Part shown: positions 38,857-50,038 of the stretch, piece after piece | Position numbering within the stretch: position 1 is the stretch's first letter | Layout of the letters: each line of letters starts with the position of its first letter | Assembly (NCBI RefSeq): GCF_018991925.1 | Contig: NW_024725489.1 | Coordinates: 7,157,933-7,221,932 of the forward strand | Source of the DNA: Homarus americanus | Lineage: Eukaryota > Arthropoda > Malacostraca > Decapoda > Nephropidae | Direction: 5' to 3' | Length of the DNA: 64,000 nucleotides | Position numbers and translations under genes: made by a program | The notes under the pieces: model-generated | The model's database searches: none | Told to the model about the DNA's origin: nothing | The model's input: the letters and a program-made list of their open reading frames with translations, nothing else

Positions 38857-39736
38857 CAGTAGGCTCTCGCCAATAACGACTTCCACAATAACGTTTTCGA
38901 CAATAAAGGTAAGTTACAATAGATACCCATTTTCGATAATAACGTCTGGATTCTCTTGAATAACGGAAATTTCGCGTGAAGCGTTCGAGAGCATCAATGG
39001 TAGCGTTTGTTTGCCACCATGTTGATGACATAGTTGTCCACTCCGCCTCATTCTCACACACTCTCAGTGGAATACTGTACAGGGCTGCGCCCACGTGTGA
39101 GATTTTCGCCATTATAACCAGTGGTTGTTAGGGTCAGTGATCAATAATGGCTTCTGCATTTTTGCCTGTGGTGGCTAGGGGAGGTGGTGGAGGGAGTGAT
39201 TTGCCACCTGAATGACTGGGAACTTTTAAAGTGAGGAAATTGAACTGTCCTGAGTCTACAGTGCGAAATATTAAGAGGAACGTAAAGGAGACCAAGAAGA
39301 GTATTGTGCTGGCTAAAAATATTTCGGTAGTGATGGAAATGCGAGGCGAGCTATGAATGATAAAGGCGATAGAAACAGGTTGTTAGTGATAACAGAGCAT
39401 TTTCTTGTGAAATGGTTAGCTTGTAGAATGAAAGACAGTGCAAGTCTTAGCGGCCCTCAGATACGGAACAATCATCACACCAAGCACCTCAAAAACTCCC
39501 CCAAGCTAAGTGTTATATTACTCAAACTCTTTATTTTAATGATTGAATAACAATTCTTTTTATTTCAGCTAACAAAAAGTGTTAGGAGAGCTTCAAGGGA
39601 AAAAATGGGTGAAATTCTTGTGGCGGCGGCACCAATAAACCCTTTTTACATGTATTTTTATGTCACACAAATAACGTTTTCGCTAATAACGGTGTTTTTC
39701 AGGCACCTATTAAACGCTATTGGTGAGAGCCTACTG
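38857..39736. mobile_element. pogo/Tigger-like DNA transposon, internally degraded, 880 bp
   Basis: Inverted ends: CAGTAGGCTCTCGCCAATAA at the left, and TTGGTGAGAGCCTACTG at the right, the complement with one change. TA dinucleotides lie within one base of both ends, as for Tc1/mariner-type insertion. Inside, near 39220-39350, the plus strand gives FKVRKLNCPESTVRNIKRN, resembling the CENP-B/pogo helix-turn-helix (S-T-V-R-x-I). No DDE catalytic block is recognisable, so it is a deletion derivative. A second subterminal word AATAACG is repeated near both ends. Confidence 0.75.
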
Positions 39737-41031
39737 TAGTAAGTTTTATACAGTGAGTGAAGTGATAAATATCCCTATACATGGACCCTCTTCCAAAAAT
39801 TTAGGTATCAAACAGGAAATTAGTGACTCAGACTCTGATAGTCAGTCATCTAATAATTCACAGGAATTAGTGGCAGCTGATAGTGAGGAAGAATTACCAC
39901 AAATTAGCTAAATAGAGTTAACACCTACCGACTCTTTTGCTAGCTGTGAAAATTTCATAGATTCTCAGTTTGAGGATTTACACAGTAGACAATTAAGATC
40001 AGTTAACATTTACCCATTACCTTCACCTGTTACTAACGCTAGTGCCTTAACTAACACAACAAAAATGGCAACAGGTGGTTCTACTAACCCACCGACTGCA
40101 TTGGTCTGTCAAACTGTAAAAATACTTCTAATAACATTAAGGTAAAAGAATTTACTACAGAGGATGCAGATTAAAATACCTTAACGTTTTTGCGTAAGTG
40201 CGAAGATGTTATGAGAAACGAAAATGTTACTAACGATGAGGATAAAATCTCATACGTCCAAAACCTCGTCAAAGCCGGTAGTCAGGAACCAAAGGAGGTG
40301 CCGCAGCGCTTACACGTAACAGTCTATTTGCACACGACGCACAAGAAGCACTGGTTTTAGCCGGACACACTAGGATAGATCTCAAAACTTACATGTCATC
40401 CTCAAATTGTTTTGATGACGAAGAAAAATTATCTAAAGAAAATTGCTACAATATCATTTAGTTCCTACAGTTTATCACGGCGCTACACGAACCTACACGC
40501 AAGGCAGCCGGAAAGAAAGAATACAAAGTAGGGACTAAGCTTGTAGACTACGTGGAAGAAATTTCTGAACTGGTGGAAAACACTCCTAGGGCTCTGTCTG
40601 TAGCGCCCGTAACCAGTTCTAAGGAACAACCACAAACTGTCACTGGAACCAAACCCAAAAAGAGACATTTTCGCAAAATTTGCAAATGTAAGGGACATGA
40701 CACAGAAATTTGTTGGTTTGGGGGACAAAAGGACAAAAACCCAGCTAGCCCGCGGCAGGATCAAGGGAAAGGATCCTCCCAGGACTCTGAAAATCCAAAG
40801 AGTCCTACTAAACCAAAATGTCTAAAAGGACACTACACAGCAAATAAAATGCCTATAAAGACTAAAGGCACTCCGAATAAATGGTATTTACTACATCAGT
40901 CTCCATACCACAATACAGAAGATTGCAAGAACCTACAACGCCTGAAGCAAGAGATTGCAAACCAACGAGAGACAAGTACACAACCTTGGGGAAGATGCGC
41001 GCGTCCGGCAACACGATCTAAGATAGCGTAA
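39737..41031 (+). pseudogene. Gypsy gag (broken)
   Basis: The capsid-side part is scattered over frames: an acidic serine-rich stretch before 39911, then a piece with FLRKCEDVMRNENV near 40185-40240, interrupted by several stops. From 40484 one frame runs to a stop at 41029-41031. It contains a degenerate first zinc knuckle CKCKGHDTEIC near 40680-40715 and a second Cys/His set HQSPYHNTEDC near 40890-40930, which fits a nucleocapsid domain. Gag packages the element RNA. Normal gags of this type run about 400-450 residues; here only the last 160-180 are in one frame. Confidence 0.7.
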
Positions 41032-41088
41032 ACGGTTTAAGAAAACAACGTTTCCATCACCGGCTCATTAATCGCCACGTTAAACAAA

Positions 41089-41460
41089 ATGGAGGTGTTG
41101 ACCGTACCAGCGAGGATAGGTAACAATCAGTTATCCCTAGATAAGGATACGGGGGCCTATGCCAATGTTATCTCATTAAAGTCGTTCAATGAACTCCAGC
41201 GGTGATATCCTCCAAATAAGTGGCCAATAAGACTTACAGACATTCCTCTGTCCGGTGTGTCAGGAATCCAATTAGACATAGCGGGGGTGACAACACTGCC
41301 AATCCGTTTTTCTAGGTCCGGTAAAGCTTTTCTGACGGATTTCTACAAAGTAAAGGCATTCTCTTTGCCAGCGGATGGGTTACTCGGTCTTTCCACACTA
41401 AAGCAGAACAACATTAACGTTCAGCCAAGAAATCACACCATAAAGCATAACTGTAAAACT
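41089..41460 (+). pseudogene. Gypsy aspartic protease (stop in frame)
   Basis: The active-site box DTGA is at 41146-41157, preceded by a hydrophobic strand. The flap-side and C-terminal block GLLGLSTLK is near 41380-41406 (the usual I/L-L-G-x-D/S element). One in-frame TGA at 41203-41205 separates them; otherwise a single frame holds through about 41557. It would cut Gag-Pol. 41560-42000 holds degraded linker sequence in mixed frames with no clear domain. Confidence 0.75.
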
Positions 41461-41989
41461 TATCACGCAATGCAAACTTCACATCCATTGCCTACCTCAG
41501 GTGTTCGTGTTATAACTACCTCGACAGGTGCGGGGGAGTCTACCGCACAGAAGCAATGAGTTACGGAGTCGCTTCCCGAAACTCCACCGAGTAGCTCAAA
41601 GGACATTCGGGATGAAAGCGGCCAGAACTGGACTCTAACGCCTGCTGTGTTAACTGGTGTACAACGGTTACATAGCCAGGAACTAACTAGAGTCACAGTA
41701 CGTTTGCCAAATGTGAGTGAAGGAACAGATGTTGTGTGTCTGAGTGAAAGTTCACGAGTGAAAAGTTAGTCACTTGAGTCTACCTTAAGCACAGTCAGGT
41801 CAGGTAGTTTCACAGATGTCCTCGTTCTCAATAGAACTGGGGGCCCATAACTTTAAGAAAGGGATGTCGTTTAGGTAATTTCCTTGTTTACGACAAAAAG
41901 GTCGTCGCGGAGCCAATAGAATTACCAATAGGTAGTATATAACACAAGGATAATCGAATTAAAAATCACGTATTGTAGATAAAGTAACG

Positions 41990-43025
41990 TTAATAGCGCC
42001 ACACGTGAAAGTAGTCGGTCATCCTCAAGGCAAACGTTATCTTTTAAGATTATTCGCCGAGTTCAAGGAAATCATAGCATTACCTGGAGAACCCCAAGGA
42101 AAAACAACGTTGACAAACCATCACATTCCACTCAACCCGAACACTCACCCGATCTACATACCAACATATCGGGTACCCCACAGCCAAAGGGCTGTAGTCC
42201 AACAGATGGTACAAGAAATGGTGGAACAAAAGGTAATCCAAATTTCCTCATCACCAGGGAACTCGCCTTTATTCCTAGTTTCCAAGAAAGATGGAGGATG
42301 GAGACCAGTCATATCTTTTCGACGAGTCAACCAAGCAACTGTACCAGACAGGTTCCCAATGCCTGTCCTAACCGACTTACTACAGTCTCTATGAAAATAC
42401 AACGCCGTGTTCAGTAACCTAGATTTGCTTAGCGGGTACTGGCAAATTCCCTTACATGAGGAATCCCGCGAGGTAACTGCGTTCAGTACACCAATGGAAC
42501 ATTTCGAAATCATACGAATGCCATTTTGGTTTGAGGAATGCGCCGCTAACAATCCAAAGAATGATAAATACCTTGTTTGCTGGAATGATAGGTAACCCAG
42601 TCTATTCCTATCTAGATGATCTTATCATAGTAAGCAAAGATTTACAAAGCCATTTAAAGAAACTACAAGAAGTCTTCACAAAGCTACATCTAGCTAATTG
42701 AAAGTGAAACTTTCCAAATGTGAATTTCTTAAATCTAGAATCCAATTTCTCGGACACGTAGTGGATGGCAACGGTAGACACACAGTAGATTGTAAGGTAA
42801 AAGCAGTGAAGCAGTTTCCTTGTCCCAAGAGCACAGATCAACTGAGGAGTTTCCTAGGATTATCAGGATACTACCGTTCTTTCATTGAAGGTTATGCCAA
42901 ATTAGCCTCACCACTCACTAAACTTCTCAAAAAGGACGTAGAGTGTATGTGGAACAAAGAAAAAGAGGACAGTTTTAATGCCCTCAAGGGCGCCTTAACG
43001 AACGCTCCGGTGTTAGCCTTTTCTG
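41990..43025 (+). pseudogene. Gypsy reverse transcriptase (frameshifted)
   Basis: The order of RT blocks is intact: LVSKKDGGWRPV near 42278-42313, then the first catalytic aspartate in LDLLSGYWQIPL (Asp codon 42422-42424), then the YLDD box at 42609-42620. The thumb/connection follows with LGHVVDG and RSFLGLSGYYRSFI near 42850-42890. Breaks: an in-frame TGA at 42392-42394, a frame change between about 42520 and 42609, and another between 42620 and 42700. The catalytic residues remain, the frame does not. Confidence 0.85.
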
Positions 43026-43345
43026 ACTACACCAAACCATTTACCATGTGTACTGATGCGTGTAATAGCATACGCCAGTCGCACCCTCAACGTTGCAGAA
43101 ACACGTTACTCAGCTACTCACTTGGAAGCATTAGCTGTAGTGTGGGCTCTCAAGCATTTTCGGGATCTCATTTTTGGATATCCGATTACAGTCCACATAG
43201 ATCATGTAGCCGTGATAGAAGTATTTCATGGGGAGAATTTATCAGGGCGTTTAGCGCTGGTATCTGACCATACAGGAGTTCGCACCCGACTTCAAGTATT
43301 TACCGGGTCATGCGAACGTGGTAGCTGATTCGCTATCCAGACACA
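43026..43345 (+). pseudogene. Gypsy RNase H (deleted segment, frameshifted)
   Basis: Starts with the FTMCTDA strand (first acidic residue) near 43035-43055, but then jumps in a new frame straight to VIAYASRTLN near 43060. The usual 20 or so residues between are missing. The helix with the conserved Glu (HLEALAVVWALKHF) and the VHIDH strand follow to about 43205. The last part shifts frame again near 43290. Confidence 0.7.
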
Positions 43346-44480
43346 TAGCTCCTGTCACGCCACTACCTACGTTCACCCTGTCACAGTTAAGGGCGGAACA
43401 ACTACAGGATCCACTGTGGTCCAAGGTTATATATGCCTTAGAATCGGGAGATGAGGAAAATTTGCCAAAACTACCTCTACCACTCTGACAGTTTGAGCTG
43501 CGGCACGACATGCTGTATCGCTCAGTGAAAACACAACAATAGTCAATCTCTCAAATTGTTATTCCTACATCACTACAGGAAAACGTCCTCACCCTCTTCC
43601 AAGATGCACCCCAAGCTGGGCCTCCGGGGCGAGACAGATGACAAACTGAAATTGGACGAAAATATTATTGGAAATCTATGAGGACCGACATCGAGCATCA
43701 CATTGCTAAGTGTTTATCTTGTGCAAGACACAAGGAAACAACGATGGATCCCGCTCCAATCCTAGAATACCCGACGCCGGAACGTCCATGGGATACAGTT
43801 GCGATCGATTTATTGCAACTACCAAAAACCCATTAAGGCTCTAGTTACATACTTGTCTGCGTTGACCACTTTTCTAGATTCGTGGTATTAGCAACATTGC
43901 AGAATAAGTCTGCCGAAGCAGTGGCATCTTCAAATGGGTTGGTCAAGAGTACAAATCGTAAACTTCTTGAAATTATCCGACACGTGGTGAATCCGATGCA
44001 CAGTTCGTGGGAGGACTGGCTTCCACAAGTAGCAGCCTCCATTAATGGATCTATCAGTAGCTTTACAGGCAAATCGCCATACTACATAATTTATGGTACC
44101 GATAAACGCTTGCCCTATGATCAGCTAGCAAGAACCTCGCAACCTGTGTACAACATGGATGACTATGCCAAGAAGCAAATCAATGTTTTCACAAGAATCC
44201 ATGGAAAAGTACGAAAACATTTAGCAGCCTCACGTGATGAAATGATATGCAAGCAACATAAAAATGCTAAGCCTGTAACCCTAAAATTAGGAGACGCAGT
44301 AATGATAAAAGCGCCGGAAAGCATATCAAAACTTTCGCCTAAATTCACAGGTCCGTACGTGATTAAAGCGAAATGACATGGAACCAAATTCCAAGTAGTT
44401 CAGCCAACGACAAACGTCACAGACATAGTACATGTAGATAGAATGAAAAAAAGTCAACAGAAACTTAGTAGGGACTCCTA
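43346..44480 (+). pseudogene. Gypsy integrase (catalytic core deleted, Glu changed to Lys)
   Basis: The zinc-binding end is seen as HIAKCLSCARHK near 43700-43735. The first catalytic Asp lies in VAIDLLQLP (43807-43809), and the strand VCVDHFSRF follows near 43855-43880. The sequence then jumps to NGLVKST (43933-43953). The stretch that should carry the second catalytic Asp (about 50 residues) is absent, and the expected Glu is Lys (codon 43945-43947). The C-terminal GPY/F module is kept (KFTGPYV near 44340-44360). Stops occur near 43490 and 43834. It cannot integrate DNA. Confidence 0.8.
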
Positions 44481-44650
44481 ATGTCAGTCAAGTACACCCT
44501 ACTTCTACTACGACAGTTGACAGTTACTCAACAGGAAACAACAATAGACAAAACATATCGTCAAAAACTACGATCAGCAAACAAAAAACATTAATTATCC
44601 TCGCCCCTCTCAGGCATAGCTTGGATATCGCTGCTACTGTTGGCACGGAG

Positions 44651-45074
44651 GGGGCGCCGATGGGTAGAAGGGGGCGTCGGTGGGCAGAACGGTACCGCTC
44701 TTGCCTCGCAAGCGAGATGTCACGGGTTCGATTCCCGGGCCGGTGGAAAGTTGTTCGGACACACTTCCCAGCCTCCCTTGGTCCCTGTTCGCCTAGCAGC
44801 AAAGTAGGTACCTGCTGTAAATCGAAAGTTACGAATTCGTATTCAGGGACAAGTTGTTGGAGCTTCCAATAACTTGCTTAGACATAAACCATTGACTCTT
44901 CAGGCTTCTACGCCCTTGACTCTTCAGGCTTCTACGCCCTTAACTCATGAGACATAAAGGCAAGCATGAACTTAGCATGCTTCCCTGTTGGGCGCTGTAA
45001 ACGCTTCTGCGCTTCACCTTACACAAGGATGTAGGGGGGTGGGTGCCCAATAAATAATAAAAAAAAAAGAAAAA
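44651..45074 (+). mobile_element. tRNA-derived SINE, copy 1, inside env
   Basis: The head resembles tRNA-Ala: A-box-like word before GGTACCGCTC and B box GGTTCGATTCC at 44725-44735. The tRNA-like stem-loop CTTGC-CTCGCAA-GCGAG has CGC at the anticodon position. The body includes a 21-bp direct duplication (GACTCTTCAGGCTTCTACGC twice, 44888-44930). The tail is AATAAATAATAAAAA. Target duplication TTGGCAC(G/T)GAG at 44640-44650 and 45075-45085, 10 of 11. The 5' edge carries an imperfect 23-24 bp duplication (GGGCGCCGATGGGTAGAA, GGGCGTCGGTGGGCAGAA). Confidence 0.85.
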
Positions 45075-46231
45075 TTGGCACTGAGCGTGGTGACAACAGC
45101 CGCATCCCCAGCAGATATCATCAAACCCGGAGCTTTAGTTGCCCCACTGGGCAAAGTACTTGTAGTGGAAGACGTCGTAACTGTCAAGTACGAGCTCCAT
45201 GGTTTAGTGCGCATGCCAGTGCACCTGAGGTCAATAGCTGTCCACATTGAAACAGCTATGCACACCCTGCAAGATCTCGAACAACAATCTACCATCTCTA
45301 CAACACTCTGACAGACCATCTCACTTCAGAAGACCATATGAATAGTCTACACAAACGAGTAAATCACTTCGAGGGAAAGCTCCCTATATCTCCTGAAGAC
45401 ATCGGGAAGAATGTACATTCTCATCGGCGTCAATCACGTGGTCTATTTAACTTTGTTGGTTTAATATGTAACACCCTGTTTCGTACGGCAACCGCCGAAG
45501 ATGTAGCTAAACTAAGGAAAAGAATGCATGCAGTTTCAGAAGCGGTTATGAAACAAAATAGGGCTATCGAACAGTCCTACAAGGCAGTACAAACTCTGAC
45601 CTGTAACACGAATGCTATTGTTGACGAAACTAATCAACTAACACGCATTGTCCAGGGATTCACACGGTCAGAATCTACACTGGAATAGCTACTCTGCTTC
45701 ACAGAATACATGCCTGCAGCTGAGAGCCTCGGTAGGAGCTTTCAAAGAAACCAGTAATAAGCTCATAGTTGATCTTGTAAATGCAGGGTTAGGTTGTGTT
45801 GATGCACAGTTGTTGCCAGTTGGTCAACTAATTGCCGCTTTACATATAGCTGAAACTAAATATCATCTAACTCCTATCTTTCAGGAGCATGAAGTGGAAT
45901 ATTATTACCCATTATTGGAGGCAACCTTAACACATAAGGAAATACCAATACACATTCCACTAAAATCACAACAGAAGTTTAATGCATGGCATTTGGAACC
46001 ATTTCCATTGAAGGCGAATGACGATCTTTTGGTTCTTAACAGAGAAACTGAACTAATAGTGGTTTCGGAAGATTTTTCGTTAGTTGCTGTGACTAAGCAT
46101 GAAGTCCTAAATCATTGTAAGTCAACATACTTACACTTACATGTATGGCCTGCTTATGCTTTCACTTTTACCCGGGCTGCAGAAGCTACATGTGAACTAC
46201 CTATACTACGAACTAATGCTTCTACAGCCCT

Positions 46232-46621
46232 GGGTGCTGGTGGTAGAGTGGTACCGCTCTTGCCTTCGCAAGCGAGATGTCACGGGTTCGATTTCCGGGC
46301 CGGTGGAAGTTGTTTGGACATACTTCCTAGCCCCCATTAGTCCCTGTTCACCTAGCAGTAAAGTAGGTACCTGGTGTAAATCGAAAGTTGCGAATTCGTA
46401 TTCAGGGACAAGTTGTTGGAGCTTCCAATAACTTGATGACATAAACCATTGACTCTTCAGGCTTCTATGCCCTTGACTCTTCAGGCTTCTACGCCCTTAA
46501 CTCATGAGACATAAAAGGCAAGCATGAACTTAACATGCTTCCCTGTTGGGCACTGTAAACGCTTCTGTGCTTCACCTTACACAAGGATGTAGGGGAGTGC
46601 CCAATAAAAAATATAAAAAAA
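46232..46621 (+). mobile_element. tRNA-derived SINE, copy 2, inside env
   Basis: Same family and orientation as the copy at 44651. A box TGGTAGAGTGG at 46241-46251 and B box GGTTCGATTTC at 46285-46295. It has the same internal GACTCTTCAGGCTTCT duplication and ends CCCAATAAAAAATATAAAAA. The target duplication is a perfect 27 bp (46205-46231 and 46622-46648), proving insertion into env. It differs from copy 1 at scattered positions and lacks the 5' edge duplication. Confidence 0.93.
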
Positions 46622-47067
46622 ACTACGAACTAATGCTTCTACAGCCCTACAGCAATGTGAATACACTCCAATACCTCATAGGTTAGTGTTTCACGCCCAT
46701 GTAAATAATGTGCAATATTTTTATTTTCCAAACCAAACCAGTGTGATACTCATGTGTCAGGGTGTAGGTAAACTTTTAGTAGTAGAAGGTTATCATATAG
46801 CACCAGACTATTGTGAGCTCAGCACTAATGCCATCACAACCTTGCCTACTCGCCATCATCTTCCAGTTGTATCAAACATTACTTCTGAACTAGTACCTAT
46901 ACCATTTTTACTAAATATTAATTTCAGCAGCCTTCACATTGTCTCTGATAAGCTTAACCTTCTGTCATACATTAATGAAACAGCTTCCTGCACTAAAGGA
47001 TTCTCTTCCTTTTCATTTACCTTCCGGAGTAATCCTACCTGGTTTATCATACCTGCCATCATATTTG

Positions 47068-47227
47068 TTCAGGTGAAATAAGCTAGGGTGGTTAATATTC
47101 AGGTGAAATAAGCTAGGGTGGTTAATATTCAGGTGAAATAAGGTAGGGTGGTTAATATTCAGGTGAAATAAGCTAGGGTGGTTAATATTCAGGTGAAATA
47201 AGCTGGGGGGGTAATCTTCAGGTGATC
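47068..47227. repeat. 30-bp tandem repeat, about five copies, truncating env
   Basis: Unit AGGTGAAATAAGCTAGGGTG then GTTAATATTC. The last unit changes to GGGGGGGTAATCTTCAGGTGA. The first unit begins within the env anchor segment. Related single copies occur near 22.71 and 35.24 kb beside TTAGG-type repeats. Confidence 0.93.
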
Positions 47228-47380
47228 CCTCATATATACCGGACATGACACTGGGATTCTCCACCAGGTGACGAGGCGGTCTAGTACCAAGCAGGTGACT
47301 CAGGTACAGTACATATTAGGTGAAGACTTCCCTTAGGGCGGCACCTAGCCTTGGCACCTGGCAAAGTCAAGGTGTGGGAG

Positions 47381-47384
<4 letters not shown>

Positions 47385-47414
<30 letters not shown>
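47385..47414. repeat. (CT)n microsatellite
   Basis: Pure CT dinucleotides. Confidence 0.96.
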
Positions 47415-47416
<2 letters not shown>

Positions 47417-47466
47417 ATGATCCCCATCCACCAAGCCCTCTCAACCATTCCTGCCCATTTCAATAG

Positions 47467-47484
47467 TTAGGTTAGGTTAGGTTT
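47467..47484. repeat. Interstitial (TTAGG)n, short
   Basis: Three and a half copies of TTAGG, 240 bp downstream of the 30-bp array. Confidence 0.85.
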
Positions 47485-47626
47485 TACCAGAGTATATAAA
47501 ATAAAGAATAAAAAAATCCGTCATATATATTTCTATAGTAACTTAAATCCTTATTGAAGTAAATACCTATAATATATTTAAACCCCGTCCATTATATATT
47601 AGAAACCCTACATTAAAATTCTAAAC

Positions 47627-48625
47627 ATCACCATAATATATCCCAACATCACCATAATACATCCCAACATCCCATAATATATCCCAACATCACCATAATA
47701 CATCCCAACATCCCATAATATATCCCAACATCACCATAATACATCCCAACATCCCATAATATATCACCAATAACATCCCATAATATATCCCAACATCACA
47801 TAATATATCCCAACATCCCATAATATATCCCAACATCGAATAATATATCCCAACATCCATCCCCCATAATATATCCAACATCCCCCAACATCCCATCCCA
47901 ACATCCCATAATATATCCCAACATCCCATAATATATCATCCCATAATATATCCCAACATCCCATAATATATCCCAACATTCCATATATATACATATATCC
48001 CAACATACCATAATATATATCATAATATATCCCAACATCACCATAATATATCCCAACATCCCATAATATATCCCAACATCACCATAATATATCCCAACAT
48101 CCCATAATATATCCCAACATCACCATAATATATCCCAACATCCCATAATATATCCCAACATACCATAATATATCCCAACATCCCATAATATATCCCAACA
48201 TCCCATAATATATATCATCCCAACATATATATACCCATAATATATCCCAACATACCATAATATATCCCAACATCCCATAATATATATATCCCAACATACC
48301 ATAATATATCCCAACACATCATAATATATCCCAACATCACCATAATATATCCCAACATCCCATAATATATCCCAACATCACCATAATATATCCCAACATC
48401 CCATAATATATCCCAACATCCCATAATATATCCCAACATCCCATAATATATCCCAACATACCATAATATATCCCAACATCACCATAATATATCCCAACAT
48501 CCCATAATATATCCCAGCATCATAATATATCCCAACATCCCACAATATATCCCAACATTCCATAATATATCCCAACATACCATAATATATCCCAACATCA
48601 CCATAATATATCCCAACATCCCATC
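47627..48625. repeat. 20/21-bp minisatellite, about 50 copies
   Basis: Unit CCATAATATATCCCAACATC with an optional A. CACCATAATATATC and CCCATAATATATC forms alternate. Minus-strand MLGYIMGCWDIL frames are by-products of the unit. 47485-47626 before it is AT-rich and ends in a degenerate first unit. Confidence 0.96.
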
Positions 48626-48659
48626 ATCTGGTGAATTGGGACACACATTCTTGGTCGTC

Positions 48660-48838
48660 GCCCCTGCCTCCCTACCTCCCCCCTCCCTCATTATCTCTCA
48701 CTTCTCAGGGACAATATTCCCTTTCCTTGCCTTTCTCTTCTTCTCCATTCCCTCCGTTTTTATTTTACCTTCACTCTTTCTCCCTACCTCTCACTCTCCC
48801 CCCTTTCCTCACTCACTCTCCCTCCTTTCCTCACTCTC
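48660..48838. repeat. CT-rich low-complexity tract
   Basis: CCTCCCTC, CTCACTCTCC and similar words. The tract resumes at 49205-49286 on the other side of the LINE-B fragment, so the LINE appears to have inserted into it. Confidence 0.8.
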
Positions 48839-49204
48839 TTCCTCCCTTCCTCGAAAGACGTAGAGTGAGGGGCGATATGATCGAGGTGTATAAATGGAAG
48901 TCAGGGCTAAACAAAGGTGACATTACAAAGGTACTCAAACTATCCAACCAGGAGCGAACTCGTAGCAATGGTTTTAAATTAGACAAATTTAGATTTAGGC
49001 GCGAAATAGGTAAACACTGGTTTGGAAATAGAGTAGTGGATGAGTGGAACAAGTTACCAAACATCACCATTAACTGGAACACGCTGGATAGCTTCAAACA
49101 TAGGGTGGGTGGATATATGAGCGATAGGGGTTGGGTGTAAACGGGGCTGCCCAGTATGGGCCAATTAGCCCGCTGCAATTTCCTCCATTCTTATGTTCTT
49201 ATGT
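48839..49204 (+). mobile_element. LINE-B 3' end (CR1/L2-like), C-terminal coding end
   Basis: Translation gives RRRVRGDMIEVYKW near 48855-48895 and GNRVVDEWNKLPN near 49025-49065, the conserved end of CR1/L2-type LINE proteins. One frame stays open to TAA at 49138-49140. The 3' untranslated end reads CCCAGTATGGGCCAATTAGC and closes with TTCTTATGTTCTTATG, the family's short tail. It is heavily 5'-truncated. The frame is intact over about 100 codons, so this copy is younger than the one at 56 kb. Confidence 0.85.
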
Positions 49205-49286
49205 TATTCCTCACTCTCTCCTTCACTCTCCCTGCCTCCCTCACTCTCTCCCTACCTCACTCTCCCTCTCCCTCCTTCACTCTCTC
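49205..49286. repeat. CT-rich tract, right half
   Basis: CTCACTCTCTCCCTACC-type words continuing the tract to the left of LINE-B. Confidence 0.75.
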
Positions 49287-49951
49287 CCTGCTTTTTTAAC
49301 GGTTTACTGAAAGAGCATGGCGGCCGGAAGGCTGAAAATATACAGTTACATAATTTGGGAATGGGTGATTTGGTTGACAAATAATAATATACAAGTAACA
49401 TAAGTGATACAAATATGATATATAATAACTAGGTGGGGAGAAGGTCATACTACAGGGCATTTCAACATAGTGACAGTGCAAAAAGGTAAGATTGACTGGG
49501 AGTGAATACAATGGTTGATTACGAATTGTTGATAATTTTTACAGTGGTTGGGACTGGGCTGTTCTTATAGTGATCAGTACGTGCTCGTATGGGCTAGATG
49601 CGGTTGTGGTATCAAACAGCAATTCTCGGACGAGGGATCTCAGGTGGTAGTAGGAGCCGGTGTCGAAGATGGTGCAGAAGCTTCTCACCAAATTTGCAGA
49701 TGAGGTCGTGGTGGTGATCAGAGAGAGCCGAGAGGGTCAGTGTGTTGAGCCCTTCTTGATATGTGGAGTAGGAAGGGGGAAGAGTAATCTTGCATGCCCT
49801 CTTTTGGACTTTTTCTAGGTGTTTACGTTGTGCGGCATTTAGGGAGGAAGACCAGGTAGGGGAGGCATAGGTGAGCTTGGGGAGTATGAATGTTGAGTAA
49901 ACACTGAGGAGCTCGGAGGCAGGAACTCCGAGGGACTTGAGACGGCAGAGG

Positions 49952-49953
<2 letters not shown>
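49287..49953 (-). mobile_element. LINE-A 3' fragment, minus strand
   Basis: Read on the minus strand it starts in the KSLGVPASELLS block (about 49935-49895), then shows SSSLNAAQRKHLEKVQKRAC near 49845-49790, with the C-terminal region in broken frame. It ends with the family 3' end TTTACTGAAAGAGCATGGCG (complement of the CGCCATGCTCTTTCAGTAAA end) at 49287-49330. It is homologous in order to the 12.35-13.03 kb copy. A (GT)n tract cuts its 5' side. Confidence 0.8.

Positions 49954-50034
<81 letters not shown>
49954..50034. repeat. (GT)n microsatellite, 81 bp
   Basis: Pure GT, abutting the truncated LINE-A fragment. Confidence 0.97.

Positions 50035-50038
<4 letters not shown>

Larger units (their letters stand above)
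44481..47068 (+). pseudogene. Gypsy envelope, F-protein-like (split by two SINEs, 3' end lost)
   Basis: Starts at ATG 44481, right after the pol stop (44478-44480). The segments are 44481-44650, 45075-46231 and 46649-47068. A basic RRQSR site at 45425-45439 is followed by a hydrophobic glycine-rich stretch starting GLFNFVG, the layout of a furin site and fusion peptide in baculovirus F and errantivirus Env. A heptad-like helix follows to about 45660, then an ectodomain with few cysteines. Frame changes lie near 45310-45340 and 45650-45690. A hydrophobic segment starting TWFIIPAIIF at about 47037 looks like a membrane anchor, but the 30-bp array cuts it off. Confidence 0.75.

Noticed and set aside
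44651..44760. A functional tRNA-Ala gene
   Set aside because: The A and B boxes and anticodon-like loop are present, but the acceptor stem does not close and the body continues as a SINE with an A-rich tail and target duplication.
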